Assembly (NCBI GenBank): GCA_001314815.1 | Contig: LJXT01000015.1 | Coordinates: forward strand, 1-41,310 | Direction: 5' to 3' | DNA from: Algoriphagus marincola HL-49 | Lineage (GTDB): Bacteria > Bacteroidota > Bacteroidia > Cytophagales > Cyclobacteriaceae | Length of the DNA stretch: 41,310 nucleotides | Shown here: positions 1 to 8,228 of the stretch, in pieces | Numbering within the stretch: the first letter of the stretch is position 1 | Layout of the letters: each line of letters starts with the position of its first letter | Program-made: the position numbers and the translations under genes | Notes under the pieces: generated by a model | The model's database searches: none | The model's input: only the letters and a program-made list of their open reading frames with translations | Told to the model about the DNA's origin: nothing

Positions 1-486
1 GGCATTTTTCTCCAAGTACTCGATCAATCGCTCATCCATGCGATGAAAGGCAATCCCGTCCACCACTTTCAGCAACTCTTCAAATCGATCCTGATAGGTA
101 TCCATCACAAAATAGTACCAAGACTTATACTTTGGCATCCATTCATCCAGCTTGGAGATCGGCACGACAATCACGGTAGTTTCTTCTTCAGGAATAGCCT
201 TAATCTTTGAATAGCCTTCACGAGCGGAACAAATCATGGTGATGGCACAGGCTTCTCCGGGACCGAGATAATACATGAATAGTTCATGATCATCCTCATC
301 TTCGCGAAACACCTTGACTTGACCTGAAACGATCAAAGGAATAATCTCTACTTTTTGGCCGATATCCATCATCAAATCATCAGCGGGAAGTACCAGCAAG
401 TCCGCACAGTCGAGAATTTCCTCTTTCAGATCTGACTCAAAATCCTTAAAACAGAAGTCCAAATAATTACCGATCTCCTTCTTCAT
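1..486 (-). CDS. Crp/Fnr-family transcriptional regulator, C-terminus cut by window edge
   Basis: Reading the minus strand from ATG at 486 gives 162 residues without a stop up to base 1, so the DNA-binding end lies outside the window. The visible part fits the cyclic-nucleotide-binding beta-roll of Crp/Fnr regulators (IIPLIVSGQVKVFRE, then YYLGPGEACAITMICSA). Two cysteines (C80, C86) lie in the stretch after the roll glycine. The CxxC cluster of classical iron-sulfur Fnr is not seen, so the signal sensed is unknown. The gene is divergent from the cyd operon, with a perfect palindrome in the 100-bp gap. It may therefore regulate both itself and cyd; that is inference. The absent helix-turn-helix is the main uncertainty. 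Confidence 0.85.
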   Translation of the reverse strand, partial: MKKEIGNYLDFCFKDFESDLKEEILDCADLLVLPADDLMMDIGQKVEIIPLIVSGQVKVFREDEDDHELFMYYLGPGEACAITMICSAREGYSKIKAIPEEETTVIVVPISKLDEWMPKYKSWYYFVMDTYQDRFEELLKVVDGIAFHRMDERLIEYLEKNA

Positions 487-508
487 AAACGAAATATTTT
501 GTTAATTG

Positions 509-532
509 AAAAGGTGACATCAATCACCTTTT
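509..532. promoter_or_regulatory. Crp/Fnr-type operator between regulator and cyd operon
   Basis: This is a perfect inverted repeat, AAAAGGTGA-CATCAA-TCACCTTTT, with the GTGA-N6-TCAC core of Crp/Fnr sites. Its centre (520.5) is 35.5 bp upstream of the last base of the -7 box at 549-556. That puts it near -41, the usual spot for a class II activator. It is also 23 bp from the start of the divergent regulator gene, which suits autoregulation. Confidence 0.75.
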
Positions 533-548
533 TGTATTTTAAGAAAGG

Positions 549-556
549 TACTTTTG
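549..556 (+). promoter_or_regulatory. Bacteroidota -7 promoter box of the cyd operon
   Basis: TACTTTTG matches the TAnnTTTG consensus. It lies 34 bp before the first start codon of the operon. No good TTG -33 element is present at the normal distance; the palindrome occupies that region, as expected for an activator-dependent promoter. Confidence 0.6.
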
Positions 557-590
557 AGAAAGTTTGTTCCAAAACCAAAATTAAAAAATC

Positions 591-788
591 ATGAAGTCTA
601 AAAGCCAATTAATTTTTCTACTTGGACTGGGCTTAATGGTGGCTTTCAGGATCATTTCAAAGATCCCTTTTTTTGAGAGTGAAATTGCAGGTTTTGATGG
701 AGGCAAGCTTCTAAAAATCATTGTCGGACTCGTGTTTGTAGTATCGACTTTTCTCATTTATAAGAAATCCAAAAACCAAGTATCATGA
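591..788 (+). CDS. small two-helix membrane protein leading the cyd operon
   Basis: This 65-residue protein has two hydrophobic segments, about residues 7-20 (LIFLLGLGLMVAF) and 42-58 (IIVGLVFVVSTFLIY), joined by a short polar stretch. It ends in lysines, so the termini probably face the cytoplasm. I do not recognise the family. The stop overlaps the start of cydA by 4 bp (ATGA), so translation is probably coupled. Small membrane proteins are known accessories of bd oxidases (CydX, CydH), and many Bacteroidota carry a different small gene (DUF4492) here. An assembly or stability role for the oxidase is inference from position only. Confidence 0.7.
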   Translation: MKSKSQLIFLLGLGLMVAFRIISKIPFFESEIAGFDGGKLLKIIVGLVFVVSTFLIYKKSKNQVS

Positions 789-2176
789 CCTGGGACGTAG
801 AGACGCTTTCGCGGATACAGTTTGCCTTCACCATCATGTTTCACTATATCTTCCCGCCTTTCAGTATTGGTTTGGGACTGCTTTTGGTGATATATGAATC
901 ACTTTACATTATCACCAAAAAGAAGATCTACGAAAAAATCACGAGATTCTGGATAAAGATTTTTGCGGCAAATTTTTCCGTGGGTGTGGCATCAGGTATC
1001 GTCATGGAGTTTGAGTTTGGTACCAATTGGTCCACCTATTCTAGATTTGTCGGGGATATTTTCGGTTCGCCATTGGCTGCTGAGGGCATTTTTGCCTTTT
1101 TTCTGGAATCTGGCTTCTTGGCCATTCTATTGTTTGGTTGGAATCGGGTCAAGCCGGGCATGCACCTCTTTGCTACTATCATGGTGGCTTTGGGCAGTAT
1201 CCTTTCAGGATTCTGGATAGTCGTAGCCAATAGCTGGCAGCAAACTCCAGTTGCTTATGAAATTGTGGTGGATTATGGAATTCGGCGAGCGGTGATCACG
1301 GATTTCTGGGAAATGGTCTTCAATCCTTCTGCCATGGTTCGTTTTACGCATGTGATCTTGGGAGCTTGGATTCAGGGAGCCTTTTTAGTTTTGAGTGTCT
1401 CGGCTTACTACCTGATCAAAAAGAAGCATGTAGATTTTGCCAAAAAATCCTTTGCCATTGCTTTGGGATTAGCAGCCGTTGCCTCTTTGGCACAGCCTTT
1501 TGTAGGCCACGAACACGCCAAAATCGTCAACGAATGGCAACCTGCGAAACTAGCAGCCTTTGAAGGACTTTACGAGACACAGACAAACGCTCCATTATAT
1601 CTATTCGGGTGGACTGACCCGGAAACTCGTGAGACCTCTGGAATTGCCATTCCCGGAATGCTAAGTTTCTTGGTTCATGGAGATTTTGAGGGGGAAGTCA
1701 AAGGCTTAGAAGAATTTCCCGAAGAAGACTGGCCTGCAGTAAACGGAGTTTTCCAGAGTTACCACTTAATGGTAGCATTAGGGATGCTATTTATCGCTGC
1801 GACGTTACTGAGTTTGTTCCTGCTTTGGAAGAAAAAGCTCTTCACACCTAGTTGGTCCTGGCTGATCAAACTTTACATTCCTGCGGTAGCTCTTCCGGTC
1901 ATGGCCAATCAATTGGGCTGGGTCTCAGCTGAGCGAGGCCGCCAACCTTGGATTGTGCAAGGGCTGCTGAGGACAAGTGAAGGAGTCTCCAAATCTATTT
2001 CCGCACCGGAAGTCATGATATCATTAATTCTTTTCGTCCTGGTTTACATCCTCTTATTCTTCGTTTGGCTCTACGTCCTAGACAGGGAAATCAAACATGG
2101 CCCGGACCACGTGGCAACAGTGGAAGCTGGCTACAAAAAGAAATCAGAACGAATGGACGCTCTAAAACCTCATTGA
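785..2176 (+). CDS. cydA: cytochrome bd quinol oxidase subunit I
   Basis: Subunit I of the membrane bd oxidase, which oxidises quinol and reduces oxygen to water using haems b558, b595 and d. The 463-residue protein begins with the expected first helix and the conserved haem-ligand histidine (H20, [11 protein letters not shown]). It carries the [10 protein letters not shown] proton/haem region and the signature GRQPW ([13 protein letters not shown]). The length is shorter than the roughly 520 residues of E. coli CydA. The region between helices 6 and 7 is compact, so this is a short Q-loop type. It is coupled to the small gene upstream and lies 2 bp from cydB. The Crp/Fnr operator upstream suggests oxygen- or redox-linked control. 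Confidence 0.97.
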   Translation: MTWDVETLSRIQFAFTIMFHYIFPPFSIGLGLLLVIYESLYIITKKKIYEKITRFWIKIFAANFSVGVASGIVMEFEFGTNWSTYSRFVGDIFGSPLAAEGIFAFFLESGFLAILLFGWNRVKPGMHLFATIMVALGSILSGFWIVVANSWQQTPVAYEIVVDYGIRRAVITDFWEMVFNPSAMVRFTHVILGAWIQGAFLVLSVSAYYLIKKKHVDFAKKSFAIALGLAAVASLAQPFVGHEHAKIVNEWQPAKLAAFEGLYETQTNAPLYLFGWTDPETRETSGIAIPGMLSFLVHGDFEGEVKGLEEFPEEDWPAVNGVFQSYHLMVALGMLFIAATLLSLFLLWKKKLFTPSWSWLIKLYIPAVALPVMANQLGWVSAERGRQPWIVQGLLRTSEGVSKSISAPEVMISLILFVLVYILLFFVWLYVLDREIKHGPDHVATVEAGYKKKSERMDALKPH

Positions 2177-2178
2177 TC

Positions 2179-3255
2179 ATGGATTACAATATTGTTTGGT
2201 ACATACTTGTAGGCGTACTGTTAATCGGTTATGCGATTTTGGATGGATTCGATCTTGGCGTTGGGATTCTTCACTTGCGAAGCAAAGGAGACTACAACCG
2301 CCGAATTATGATGAATGCCATCGGTCCAGTTTGGGATGGAAATGAAGTTTGGCTGATCACAGCAGGTGGGGCCTTGTTTGCAGCCTTCCCAAATGTATAT
2401 GCGACTGCATTTTCGGGTTTTTACCTGCCCTTTATGTTATTGCTCATTGCCTTGATTTTTCGGGCCGTTTCCATCGAGTTTCGCTCCAAAGAAGAAAATC
2501 CCCGCTGGCGTAATTTCTGGGACTGGGGTTTTAGTCTAGGGTCTATAGTAGCAGCTTTACTTTTCGGAATAGCCATCGGCAATGTGGTAATTGGCTTTCC
2601 GATAGGAAGTGATATGGAGTATCAGGGTAATTTCTTTGACCTACTCAATCCCTACTCCTTGATGGCTGGATTTTTCTCCCTGTCCATGTTTGCACTGCAC
2701 GGAGGCATCTATCTCAATATGAAAACTGAGGGAGATCTGCAGAAGCAAATTCAAAAATGGATCAAAATCAATTATTGGATTTTTGTGGTGTTTTATCTGG
2801 GATTTTCAGGTTTTACCCTTTACCTGAAGCCTGAGATGATCGCCAATTTTTCTTTTGGACAAATTGACCTTCCCGGCAATAAGCATGAATTGGTAGAAAA
2901 TCATCAAACGTTAATCTCTGTTTTTGCTTGGACCATTGTACTGCTGAATATCCTGGCAATAGCGAATATTCCAAGGATGATGGCCAAAGGTCGTGAGGGA
3001 TGGGCCTTTATTTCTTCTGGTAGCATGATTGCAGCGATCGTGATGCTTTTTGCACTTGGGATTTTCCCCAATCTGATGGTGTCCAATCTAGACCCTGCAT
3101 TCAATCTGGACATTTACAATGCTGCATCTTCGGGGTACACACTCAAGACCATGGCTATTTTGGCAGCTTTTGGGCTTCCTTTTGTCGCCTCATACACGAT
3201 TATTATTTACTGGACCTACCGGGGAAAAGTAAAACTGGATGAGAGCAGCTATTAA
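2179..3255 (+). CDS. cydB: cytochrome bd quinol oxidase subunit II
   Basis: Subunit II of the bd oxidase, a multi-helix partner of CydA. The ATG at 2179 gives 358 residues starting MDYNIVWYILVGVLLIGYAI, followed by LDGFDLGVGIL, the standard CydB N-terminus. The reading frame is open upstream to 2065, but that part lies inside cydA and is not expected to be translated. GPVWDGNEVWLITAGGALFAAFP and the later hydrophobic helices are typical of the family. The gap to cydA is only 2 bp. No terminator hairpin follows; a Crp/Fnr-like palindrome begins 10 bp after the stop. The product works in the inner membrane. Confidence 0.97.
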   Translation: MDYNIVWYILVGVLLIGYAILDGFDLGVGILHLRSKGDYNRRIMMNAIGPVWDGNEVWLITAGGALFAAFPNVYATAFSGFYLPFMLLLIALIFRAVSIEFRSKEENPRWRNFWDWGFSLGSIVAALLFGIAIGNVVIGFPIGSDMEYQGNFFDLLNPYSLMAGFFSLSMFALHGGIYLNMKTEGDLQKQIQKWIKINYWIFVVFYLGFSGFTLYLKPEMIANFSFGQIDLPGNKHELVENHQTLISVFAWTIVLLNILAIANIPRMMAKGREGWAFISSGSMIAAIVMLFALGIFPNLMVSNLDPAFNLDIYNAASSGYTLKTMAILAAFGLPFVASYTIIIYWTYRGKVKLDESSY

Positions 3256-3264
3256 AGCAGTCTA

Positions 3265-3280
3265 GGTGAGAAATATCACT
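3265..3280. promoter_or_regulatory. second Crp/Fnr-like site, before the DUF2202 gene
   Basis: GGTGA-GAAATA-TCACT keeps the GTGA-N6-TCAC core of the site at 509-532. It sits between cydB and the DUF2202/cytochrome pair. A -7 box at the spacing of the other two sites would fall at 3301-3308. The sequence there (CGAATTTT) is only a poor match, so this promoter is weaker or differently built. Confidence 0.5.
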
Positions 3281-3331
3281 GATTTTAGCTGAGGATATCG
3301 CGAATTTTCATTCACTTTAAATGTAAAGGAA

Positions 3332-3943
3332 ATGAAAAAGCTACTCTACGCCCTTGGTTTTATGATCCTGCCAATTGTAGGATGCCAAGAAGAAATAAAT
3401 CCTGCCGTAAAAACAGGTCTTTCTGAAGCCGAATTATCTGACCTCCTCTTTACTCGGGAGGAAGAAAAACTCGCCCACGATGTATATACCTATGCATTTG
3501 AAAAGTATGGAGTTTCGATTTTCCAAAATATATCCAGAAGCTAAACCCAGCATATCAATTCCGTCCTCCAAGTGATGGGAGCTTATCAGCTGTCAGACCC
3601 TTTGGATGGAAGCATCTCACCTGGAGAATTCACCAACACCACACTTCAAAATCTTTATTCTGAGCTTACATCCAAAGTTGATATTTCACTGGAAGAGGCT
3701 ACTAAAGTCGGACTTTTGATAGAGGATATGGATATTTTTGACTTGGAGCTAGCCATAGCATCTACTCAAAAGCCAGAGTTGATTCAACTCTACGAAAGGC
3801 TCAAATGCGGTTCAGAAAATCACATGCGGGCCTTCTATAATCAAGCCACTACTCTAGGAGTAACCTACAACCCCAGCTATATCAGCATAGAAGAATTTGA
3901 TCGCATTGTAAACTCCAGCAACACCACTTGTCAACCCAATTAA
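3332..3943 (+). pseudogene. DUF2202 ferritin-like lipoprotein interrupted by an in-frame stop
   Basis: Two open stretches, 3332-3544 and 3572-3943, are in the same frame and join through a single TAA at 3542-3544 (204 codons in all). The first part has a lipoprotein signal (IVGC, MKKLLYALGFMILP before it) and the start of a DUF2202 domain (TREEEKLAHDVYTYAFEKYG). After the stop the reading continues TQHINSVLQVMGAYQL and ends with SENHMRAF, both typical of the family. Relatives usually have SExxH at the break, so the stop replaces the glutamate of the first ExxH pair, a likely metal ligand; GAA to TAA needs one change. The domain is ferritin-like in fold. The gene is either newly broken or carries a sequencing error. 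Internal restart at 3572 would give only the second half. Confidence 0.8.
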
Positions 3944-3946
3944 TTT

Positions 3947-4414
3947 ATGATCTCTATACTATTTCTTCTACAATTACTGGTCAACTCTCCAGAAGTACCA
4001 GCCAAAGATTTTGAGTTCCCCAGCTCTCCTATTGACATTCGAGAAGAATTAATATCGGATGAAGGCTTGGTTTTACTTCAAAAACACTGTTACGCCTGCC
4101 ATAATCCCAAGTCAAAGTCTCATGATGAAATAATAGCCCCTCCACTTTGGGGAATGGAAAAACATTACTTAGAAGCTTATCCAGAAAAAGCTGATTTTGA
4201 AGAAGCAATGATAGAATTCATCCAAAATCCAACTGAGGAGAAGGCATTGATGAAGGGACCAATCAACCGTTTCGGATTGATGCCAAAACCCGCAGTGTCC
4301 AATGAAGACCTACAAAAAATAGTAAGCTACATCTACGCTAATGAAATCGAAAATCCCGCATGGCACATAGAAAAAGACAATCAGAAAAAAAATAAATCAG
4401 GCGGCTTGAGGTGA
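3947..4414 (+). CDS. c-type cytochrome, single haem, exported
   Basis: This 155-residue protein has one CxxCH haem-attachment motif (C48-Y-A-C51-H52). A likely axial methionine is M112 in FGLMPKP, and the C-terminal helix (LQKIVSYIYANEI) is normal for class I cytochromes c. The N-terminus is hydrophobic (MISILFLLQLLV) and fits export, although it is short with no basic residues. It begins 3 bp after the DUF2202 stop, so the two are probably co-transcribed. A periplasmic electron-carrier role fits the neighbouring oxidase and peroxiredoxin. The partner is unknown. The stop codon lies inside the palindrome at 4411-4424. Confidence 0.85.
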   Translation: MISILFLLQLLVNSPEVPAKDFEFPSSPIDIREELISDEGLVLLQKHCYACHNPKSKSHDEIIAPPLWGMEKHYLEAYPEKADFEEAMIEFIQNPTEEKALMKGPINRFGLMPKPAVSNEDLQKIVSYIYANEIENPAWHIEKDNQKKNKSGGLR

Positions 4415-4424
4415 CCAAGGTCAC
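4411..4424. promoter_or_regulatory. third Crp/Fnr-type operator, before the peroxiredoxin
   Basis: GTGACCAAGGTCAC is a perfect palindrome with the GTGA-N6-TCAC core. Its centre (4417.5) is 36.5 bp from the end of the -7 box at 4447-4454, almost the same as the 35.5 bp at the cyd promoter. It overlaps the stop codon of the cytochrome gene. Confidence 0.65.
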
Positions 4425-4446
4425 GTCCTGTGCGGAAGGAGTGAGT

Positions 4447-4454
4447 TAGATTTG
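4447..4454 (+). promoter_or_regulatory. -7 promoter box of the peroxiredoxin gene
   Basis: TAGATTTG matches TAnnTTTG and lies 29 bp before the start codon at 4484. Its spacing to the palindrome upstream repeats that of the cyd promoter. Confidence 0.6.
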
Positions 4455-4483
4455 TTCTATCAAATAACAAAAACGATTTAATA

Positions 4484-5143
4484 ATGGATACAGAAAATCA
4501 AATTCCAACTATGCCAAGAATAGGAGATTTAGCTCCTGATTTTGAAGCGATGACCACCACCGGAAAAATGAAGTTTTCCGAATATATCAAAGACAGCTGG
4601 ACCATTCTATTCTCTCACCCAGCGGATTTTACGCCGGTTTGTACTACTGAAATGAGTGGATTTGCATTGGATCAAAACTTCTTTGACGAGCATCAGACCA
4701 AATTGGTGGGATTGAGTATTGATTCCATCCATGCTCACATTGCATGGGTGAATAATGTAAAAAAGAATACCGGCGTCCTTTTCGAGTTTCCGATCATCGC
4801 AGATATCGACATGAGTGTTTCGAAGCTATACGGTATGCTTCAGCCTGGTGAGAGCGAGACTGCGGCAGTTCGTGCAGTCTTCTTTATCGATCCTGCCGGA
4901 AAGATCAGATTGATCATGTACTATCCACTCAATGTGGGAAGAAATATGGATGAGATCAAAAGAGCATTGATTGCTTTGCAAACGGCCGACAAGCATAAAG
5001 TGGCGCTTCCATTGAACTGGACCCCTGGAGAAAAAGCAATCGTCCCTCCACCGAAGACAGTAGCTGAAATGCAAGAGCGAGAAGCGAGTGACTATGAAAT
5101 GGTAGATTTTTATTTAGCTAAGAAAGATCTTCCAAAAGACTAA
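4484..5143 (+). CDS. 1-Cys peroxiredoxin (Prx6 type)
   Basis: A thiol peroxidase that reduces hydrogen peroxide and organic peroxides in the cytoplasm. The 219-residue protein has the Prx6-subfamily active site HPADFTPVCTTE with peroxidatic C53. There is no other cysteine in the protein, so it is a true 1-Cys enzyme needing an external thiol. The long C-terminal part (ALPLNWTPGEKAIVPPPKT) is typical of Prx6. It has its own promoter and Crp/Fnr-type site and is followed by a strong terminator, so it is a single-gene unit. Placement beside cytochrome bd and a ferritin-like gene supports a shared response to oxygen or peroxide (inference). Confidence 0.95.
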   Translation: MDTENQIPTMPRIGDLAPDFEAMTTTGKMKFSEYIKDSWTILFSHPADFTPVCTTEMSGFALDQNFFDEHQTKLVGLSIDSIHAHIAWVNNVKKNTGVLFEFPIIADIDMSVSKLYGMLQPGESETAAVRAVFFIDPAGKIRLIMYYPLNVGRNMDEIKRALIALQTADKHKVALPLNWTPGEKAIVPPPKTVAEMQEREASDYEMVDFYLAKKDLPKD

Positions 5144-5174
5144 GATTTTTTGGATTAAAGGGTTAATTGATGAT

Positions 5175-5207
5175 AAAACCTCTCTGAGCTTTCGGAGAGG
5201 TTTTTTT
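5175..5207 (+). terminator. Rho-independent terminator of the peroxiredoxin gene
   Basis: AAAACCTCTC (5175-5184) pairs with GAGAGGTTTT (5195-5204) around a 10-base loop, running into a tract of seven T. It follows the peroxiredoxin stop by about 30 bp. Confidence 0.9.
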
Positions 5208-5358
5208 GGTTTTAGGAATTAATAGCTTCAGAAATTAAAATAATATTCATGGTGTATTTACAAACCTATATTTATTATTTCTACAAAATATTTTAAAAAA
5301 TGAGTAAAATTTTAAACCAGTATTTATAAATCAAACAAAATAAAATACAATATCTAGT
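5208..5358. other. AT-rich gene-free stretch
   Basis: Together with its flanking terminators this forms the 385-bp gap between the convergent peroxiredoxin and AraC genes (5144-5528). It is very AT-rich. I see no open reading frame, promoter box or repeat in it beyond the two terminators. Confidence 0.5.
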
Positions 5359-5390
5359 AAAAAAGAAAGCCTGTTTCTAGAAACAGGCTT
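5359..5390 (-). terminator. Terminator of the AraC-family gene
   Basis: AAGCCTGTTTC (5367-5377) and GAAACAGGCTT (5380-5390) form a perfect 11-bp stem. Read on the minus strand it runs into TTCTTTTTT. It lies about 140 bp past the end of the AraC gene. The plus-strand T tract is weaker. Confidence 0.8.
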
Positions 5391-5528
5391 CTTTCATGGG
5401 TCTATTGTTGATTAAGTAAAACCAAATAAACTTCGGCGATTGGGCAATAAGATTAAATTTTGAATCACCAAAATTTCTTAAACATACAAAAATTGCTGAC
5501 AAATAACCAAATACAGGAGAAAATATAA

Positions 5529-6446
5529 TCACTGCTTTTGAAAAGATTTCGGAGTAGTACCGTATTCTTGCTTAAAGGCTCGAATGAAATACCCGATAGA
5601 ATTGAATCCAGACATGACTGCTACTTCTTTCACCTGAAATCCCCCAATCTGTAAATAGTATCGTGCTAGCTTGAGCCTTTCAGAAAGGATGAATTCCACT
5701 GGGGTCTGTCCAAGTTCTTGCTTAAAGGTTCGCACAAAGTGTGATTTACTCATACAGGCTTGGGAAGCCAATTGCTCCAGCGTGAGATTTTCTCTAATAT
5801 TTTTTTTGATGAAATCCACGACATGTGCTAACCTGTTTCCAGATGAAAGCTCCTTGTAAGTCTTTTGAAGCATTTCACGGGCTTGCGTTTGATTTAATCG
5901 AATCAATAGCTCTTTGAGCGCGAGGGAGGCGATTAAATCCTTTTCTTTTGATCGCTCTTTTACTCCAATTTTGATGAAACGATTGATTATTTCAGAGAGA
6001 TCTTGCGTATTAATCAAATGGAAATAACTCAGGTCTAAGCCCCATTCTTGAGACAACACCTTATCCGGCAAACGCTCATTCAGCATATTGAAGGTGTTTT
6101 CTATCATCTCCTTGGAGATTGATAAAGCAATACACTGGGTAGGATTATCCCATTGCGCTTCCGGAAAATCAATCTTCATCACTTCATTGGGAGGAACTAT
6201 CACAGACTCCCCTGGCAAATAATCAAATCCAGGCCGGTCAAATAAATGCATAACCTTCTTGCCTTTCAGCATGGTAGTCAAGACCAAATCCCCAAAAACA
6301 AGATTGACATCAGAAGCTTCCTGATGCGTTTCAAAAATATTTAGCTCGCAACTGTCGAGTGTATAGGTAGTTCGATTTTCAACCAGGGTCTTTAGATCTC
6401 TTGGATTTCTCCATGGGACGCCGGCAATGAAGTTATTTTGGGACAT
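5529..6446 (-). CDS. AraC-family transcriptional regulator of the aldehyde dehydrogenase locus
   Basis: This 305-residue protein has an N-terminal sensing domain of about 190 residues. The C-terminal AraC DNA-binding domain has two helix-turn-helix units: LTLEQLASQACMSKSHFVRTFKQ, and VKEVAVMSGFNSIGYFIRAFKQ with the family ending GTTPKSF. It is divergent from the aldehyde dehydrogenase at 6623, with a 176-bp shared promoter region that holds direct repeats typical of AraC sites. The natural reading is that it activates that gene in response to an aldehyde or alcohol; the inducer cannot be read from sequence. The N-terminal part resembles the AraC_N/cupin type in position only; I did not identify a ligand pocket. 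Confidence 0.93.
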   Translation of the reverse strand: MSQNNFIAGVPWRNPRDLKTLVENRTTYTLDSCELNIFETHQEASDVNLVFGDLVLTTMLKGKKVMHLFDRPGFDYLPGESVIVPPNEVMKIDFPEAQWDNPTQCIALSISKEMIENTFNMLNERLPDKVLSQEWGLDLSYFHLINTQDLSEIINRFIKIGVKERSKEKDLIASLALKELLIRLNQTQAREMLQKTYKELSSGNRLAHVVDFIKKNIRENLTLEQLASQACMSKSHFVRTFKQELGQTPVEFILSERLKLARYYLQIGGFQVKEVAVMSGFNSIGYFIRAFKQEYGTTPKSFQKQ

Positions 6447-6538
6447 TCGGTAATTTTCTAATAATCAATAAATTAAAAAAAAATATTAACTTATAACGAC
6501 AAATGAAATTTCTTTTTTATTTCAGAATATCAATATAA

Positions 6539-6563
6539 GTGCATGATGTGATCATTCTGTGCA
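6539..6563 (+). promoter_or_regulatory. candidate AraC-type operator (direct repeat)
   Basis: GTGCA occurs at 6539-6543 and again at 6559-6563, exactly 20 bp apart. That spacing is two helical turns and puts both on the same DNA face, as AraC proteins prefer. ATGAT-GTG-ATCAT lies between them. The site is about 25-50 bp upstream of the probable -7 box at 6586-6593. Confidence 0.45.
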
Positions 6564-6567
6564 ATTA

Positions 6568-6593
6568 TTTATTCTGAATAAAAAAGAATTTTG
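6568..6593 (+). promoter_or_regulatory. aldehyde dehydrogenase promoter region with short palindrome
   Basis: TTTATTC-T-GAATAAA (6568-6582) is a perfect inverted repeat. Next to it, GAATTTTG (6586-6593) is a one-mismatch fit to the TAnnTTTG -7 box, 29 bp before the ATG at 6623. The palindrome overlaps the core promoter. Confidence 0.4.
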
Positions 6594-6622
6594 AGAATAA
6601 ACCAAAAATAACCTTTTAACAA

Positions 6623-8149
6623 ATGGAAAATCTGACATTATCACAGGCTCAGCCTGTAGAAAGACCTCAACTGAAAGAAAAATACGACCACTTCATAGGA
6701 GGCAAGTGGGTAGCCCCGAGCTCAGGAGAATATTTCGACAATATTTCTCCAATAGATGGAAAGCCGATTGCAAAAGCAGCCCGAGGAAATAAGCAGGATA
6801 TAGACATGGCTCTCGATGCAGCTCATGCAGCATTTCCGGCTTGGTCCAAAACCTCCCCTACTGAGCGCTCAAGAATCCTGAACAAGATCGCTGACGTCAT
6901 CGAGGAAAATCTCGAAATGCTAGCAAGAATCGAAACCATCGACAATGGTAAGGCACTACGAGAAACAAGAGCTGCCGATCTTCCACTTTGTGTGGATCAC
7001 TTCAGATATTTTGCCGGTGTCATCCGTGCTGATGAAAGCACTATCTCAGAACATGATGAACATACTGTAAGCATCGCCCTCCATGAGCCACTTGGTGTAG
7101 TAGGACAAATCATTCCTTGGAACTTCCCGCTTCTGATGGCTACCTGGAAAATCGCTCCGGCACTAGCTGCAGGCTGCTGCACTGTGGTAAAGCCAGCTGA
7201 GCAAACTCCAACAAGCATCATGGTATTGATGGAATTGATCGGAGACATTTTACCTGCAGGTGTATTGAATGTGGTATCTGGATTTGGGCCGGAAGCTGGA
7301 AAGCCATTAGCGACCTCTCCAAGAGTAGCTAAAGTAGCCTTCACCGGAGAGACCACCACGGGTAGACTAATCATGCAATATGCTTCTGAAAACCTTATTC
7401 CTGTCACCATGGAACTGGGAGGAAAATCTCCAAATATCTTCATGAAGTCAATCGCCGATGCCGATGATGATTTCTTTGACAAGTGTGTGGAAGGTGCTGT
7501 GATGTTTGCGCTCAATCAAGGTGAAGTTTGTACCTGTCCTTCTCGAATTTTGGTTCATGAAGATATCTATGACGTATTCATGGAACGAGTCATTGCTCGG
7601 ACCAAGGCTATCAAAATGGGACATCCTTTGGCCGAAGACACCATGATGGGTGCTCAGGCCTCCAACGATCAGTATGAAAAGATTCTTTCTTATATCGAAA
7701 TCGGGAAACAAGAAGGAGCATCAGTCCTCACTGGAGGCGCCAAAGCAGGATTGAATTCCGGTTTGGAAACTGGCTATTACATTCAACCAACTATCCTTAA
7801 GGGACACAATAAGATGCGTGTCTTCCAAGAGGAAATATTTGGGCCGGTCACTTGTGTGACTACGTTCAAAACTACCGAAGAGGCAATTGAAATCGCCAAT
7901 GACACCATGTACGGACTAGGCGCTGGCCTTTGGTCTAGAGATGCTCATGAGCTTTATCAAGTACCGCGTGCCATCAAGGCCGGACGAGTTTGGGTCAATT
8001 GCTACCACGCCTATCCAGCGCATGCGCCGTTTGGAGGGTACAAAAAATCAGGATTTGGACGTGAAAACCATGCGATGATGCTCAATCATTATCGTCAGAC
8101 CAAAAACATGTTGATCTCCTACAGCAAGCAGAAATTAGGATTCTTCTAG
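6623..8149 (+). CDS. NAD(P)-dependent aldehyde dehydrogenase (AldB/ExaC/AcoD type)
   Basis: Oxidises an aldehyde, likely acetaldehyde or a similar short aldehyde, to the acid with NAD(P). The 508-residue length and the motifs fit the ALDH superfamily: IIPWNFPLL, the FTGETTTGR cofactor loop, MELGGKSP with general-base E264, and GEVCTCPSR with nucleophile C303. A C-terminal [11 protein letters not shown] is also present. The EVCTCPSR form of the active site is that of the AldB/ExaC acetaldehyde dehydrogenase branch. The gene is divergent from an AraC regulator and followed by a terminator and a DUF779 gene, a pairing frequent for this branch. The exact substrate is inference. Confidence 0.95.
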   Translation: MENLTLSQAQPVERPQLKEKYDHFIGGKWVAPSSGEYFDNISPIDGKPIAKAARGNKQDIDMALDAAHAAFPAWSKTSPTERSRILNKIADVIEENLEMLARIETIDNGKALRETRAADLPLCVDHFRYFAGVIRADESTISEHDEHTVSIALHEPLGVVGQIIPWNFPLLMATWKIAPALAAGCCTVVKPAEQTPTSIMVLMELIGDILPAGVLNVVSGFGPEAGKPLATSPRVAKVAFTGETTTGRLIMQYASENLIPVTMELGGKSPNIFMKSIADADDDFFDKCVEGAVMFALNQGEVCTCPSRILVHEDIYDVFMERVIARTKAIKMGHPLAEDTMMGAQASNDQYEKILSYIEIGKQEGASVLTGGAKAGLNSGLETGYYIQPTILKGHNKMRVFQEEIFGPVTCVTTFKTTEEAIEIANDTMYGLGAGLWSRDAHELYQVPRAIKAGRVWVNCYHAYPAHAPFGGYKKSGFGRENHAMMLNHYRQTKNMLISYSKQKLGFF

Positions 8150-8170
8150 AATTAACGATTTCTATGATTC

Positions 8171-8204
8171 AAAGGCGGGGAGAACTTTTCCCCGCCTTTA
8201 TTTG
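8171..8204 (+). terminator. Terminator after the aldehyde dehydrogenase
   Basis: AAAGGCGGGG (8171-8180) pairs with CCCCGCCTTT (8190-8199) around a 9-base loop, followed by a T-rich stretch (TTTATTT). It stands between the dehydrogenase and DUF779. It may lower rather than abolish expression of the latter, since no clear separate promoter is seen in the 25 bp left. Confidence 0.85.
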
Positions 8205-8228
8205 CTTTAAACCTAAACCCAAAAAACC

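Noticed and set aside
2065..2178. Upstream extension of the cydB frame
   Set aside because: It lies within cydA, and the ATG at 2179 gives the standard CydB N-terminus.
3542..3544. Recoding of the in-frame stop as selenocysteine or pyrrolysine
   Set aside because: The stop is TAA, which is not used for either residue; a mutation or sequencing error is simpler.
6997..7515. 172-codon minus-strand open frame inside the aldehyde dehydrogenase
   Set aside because: It is the complement of a conserved coding region and has no family resemblance.
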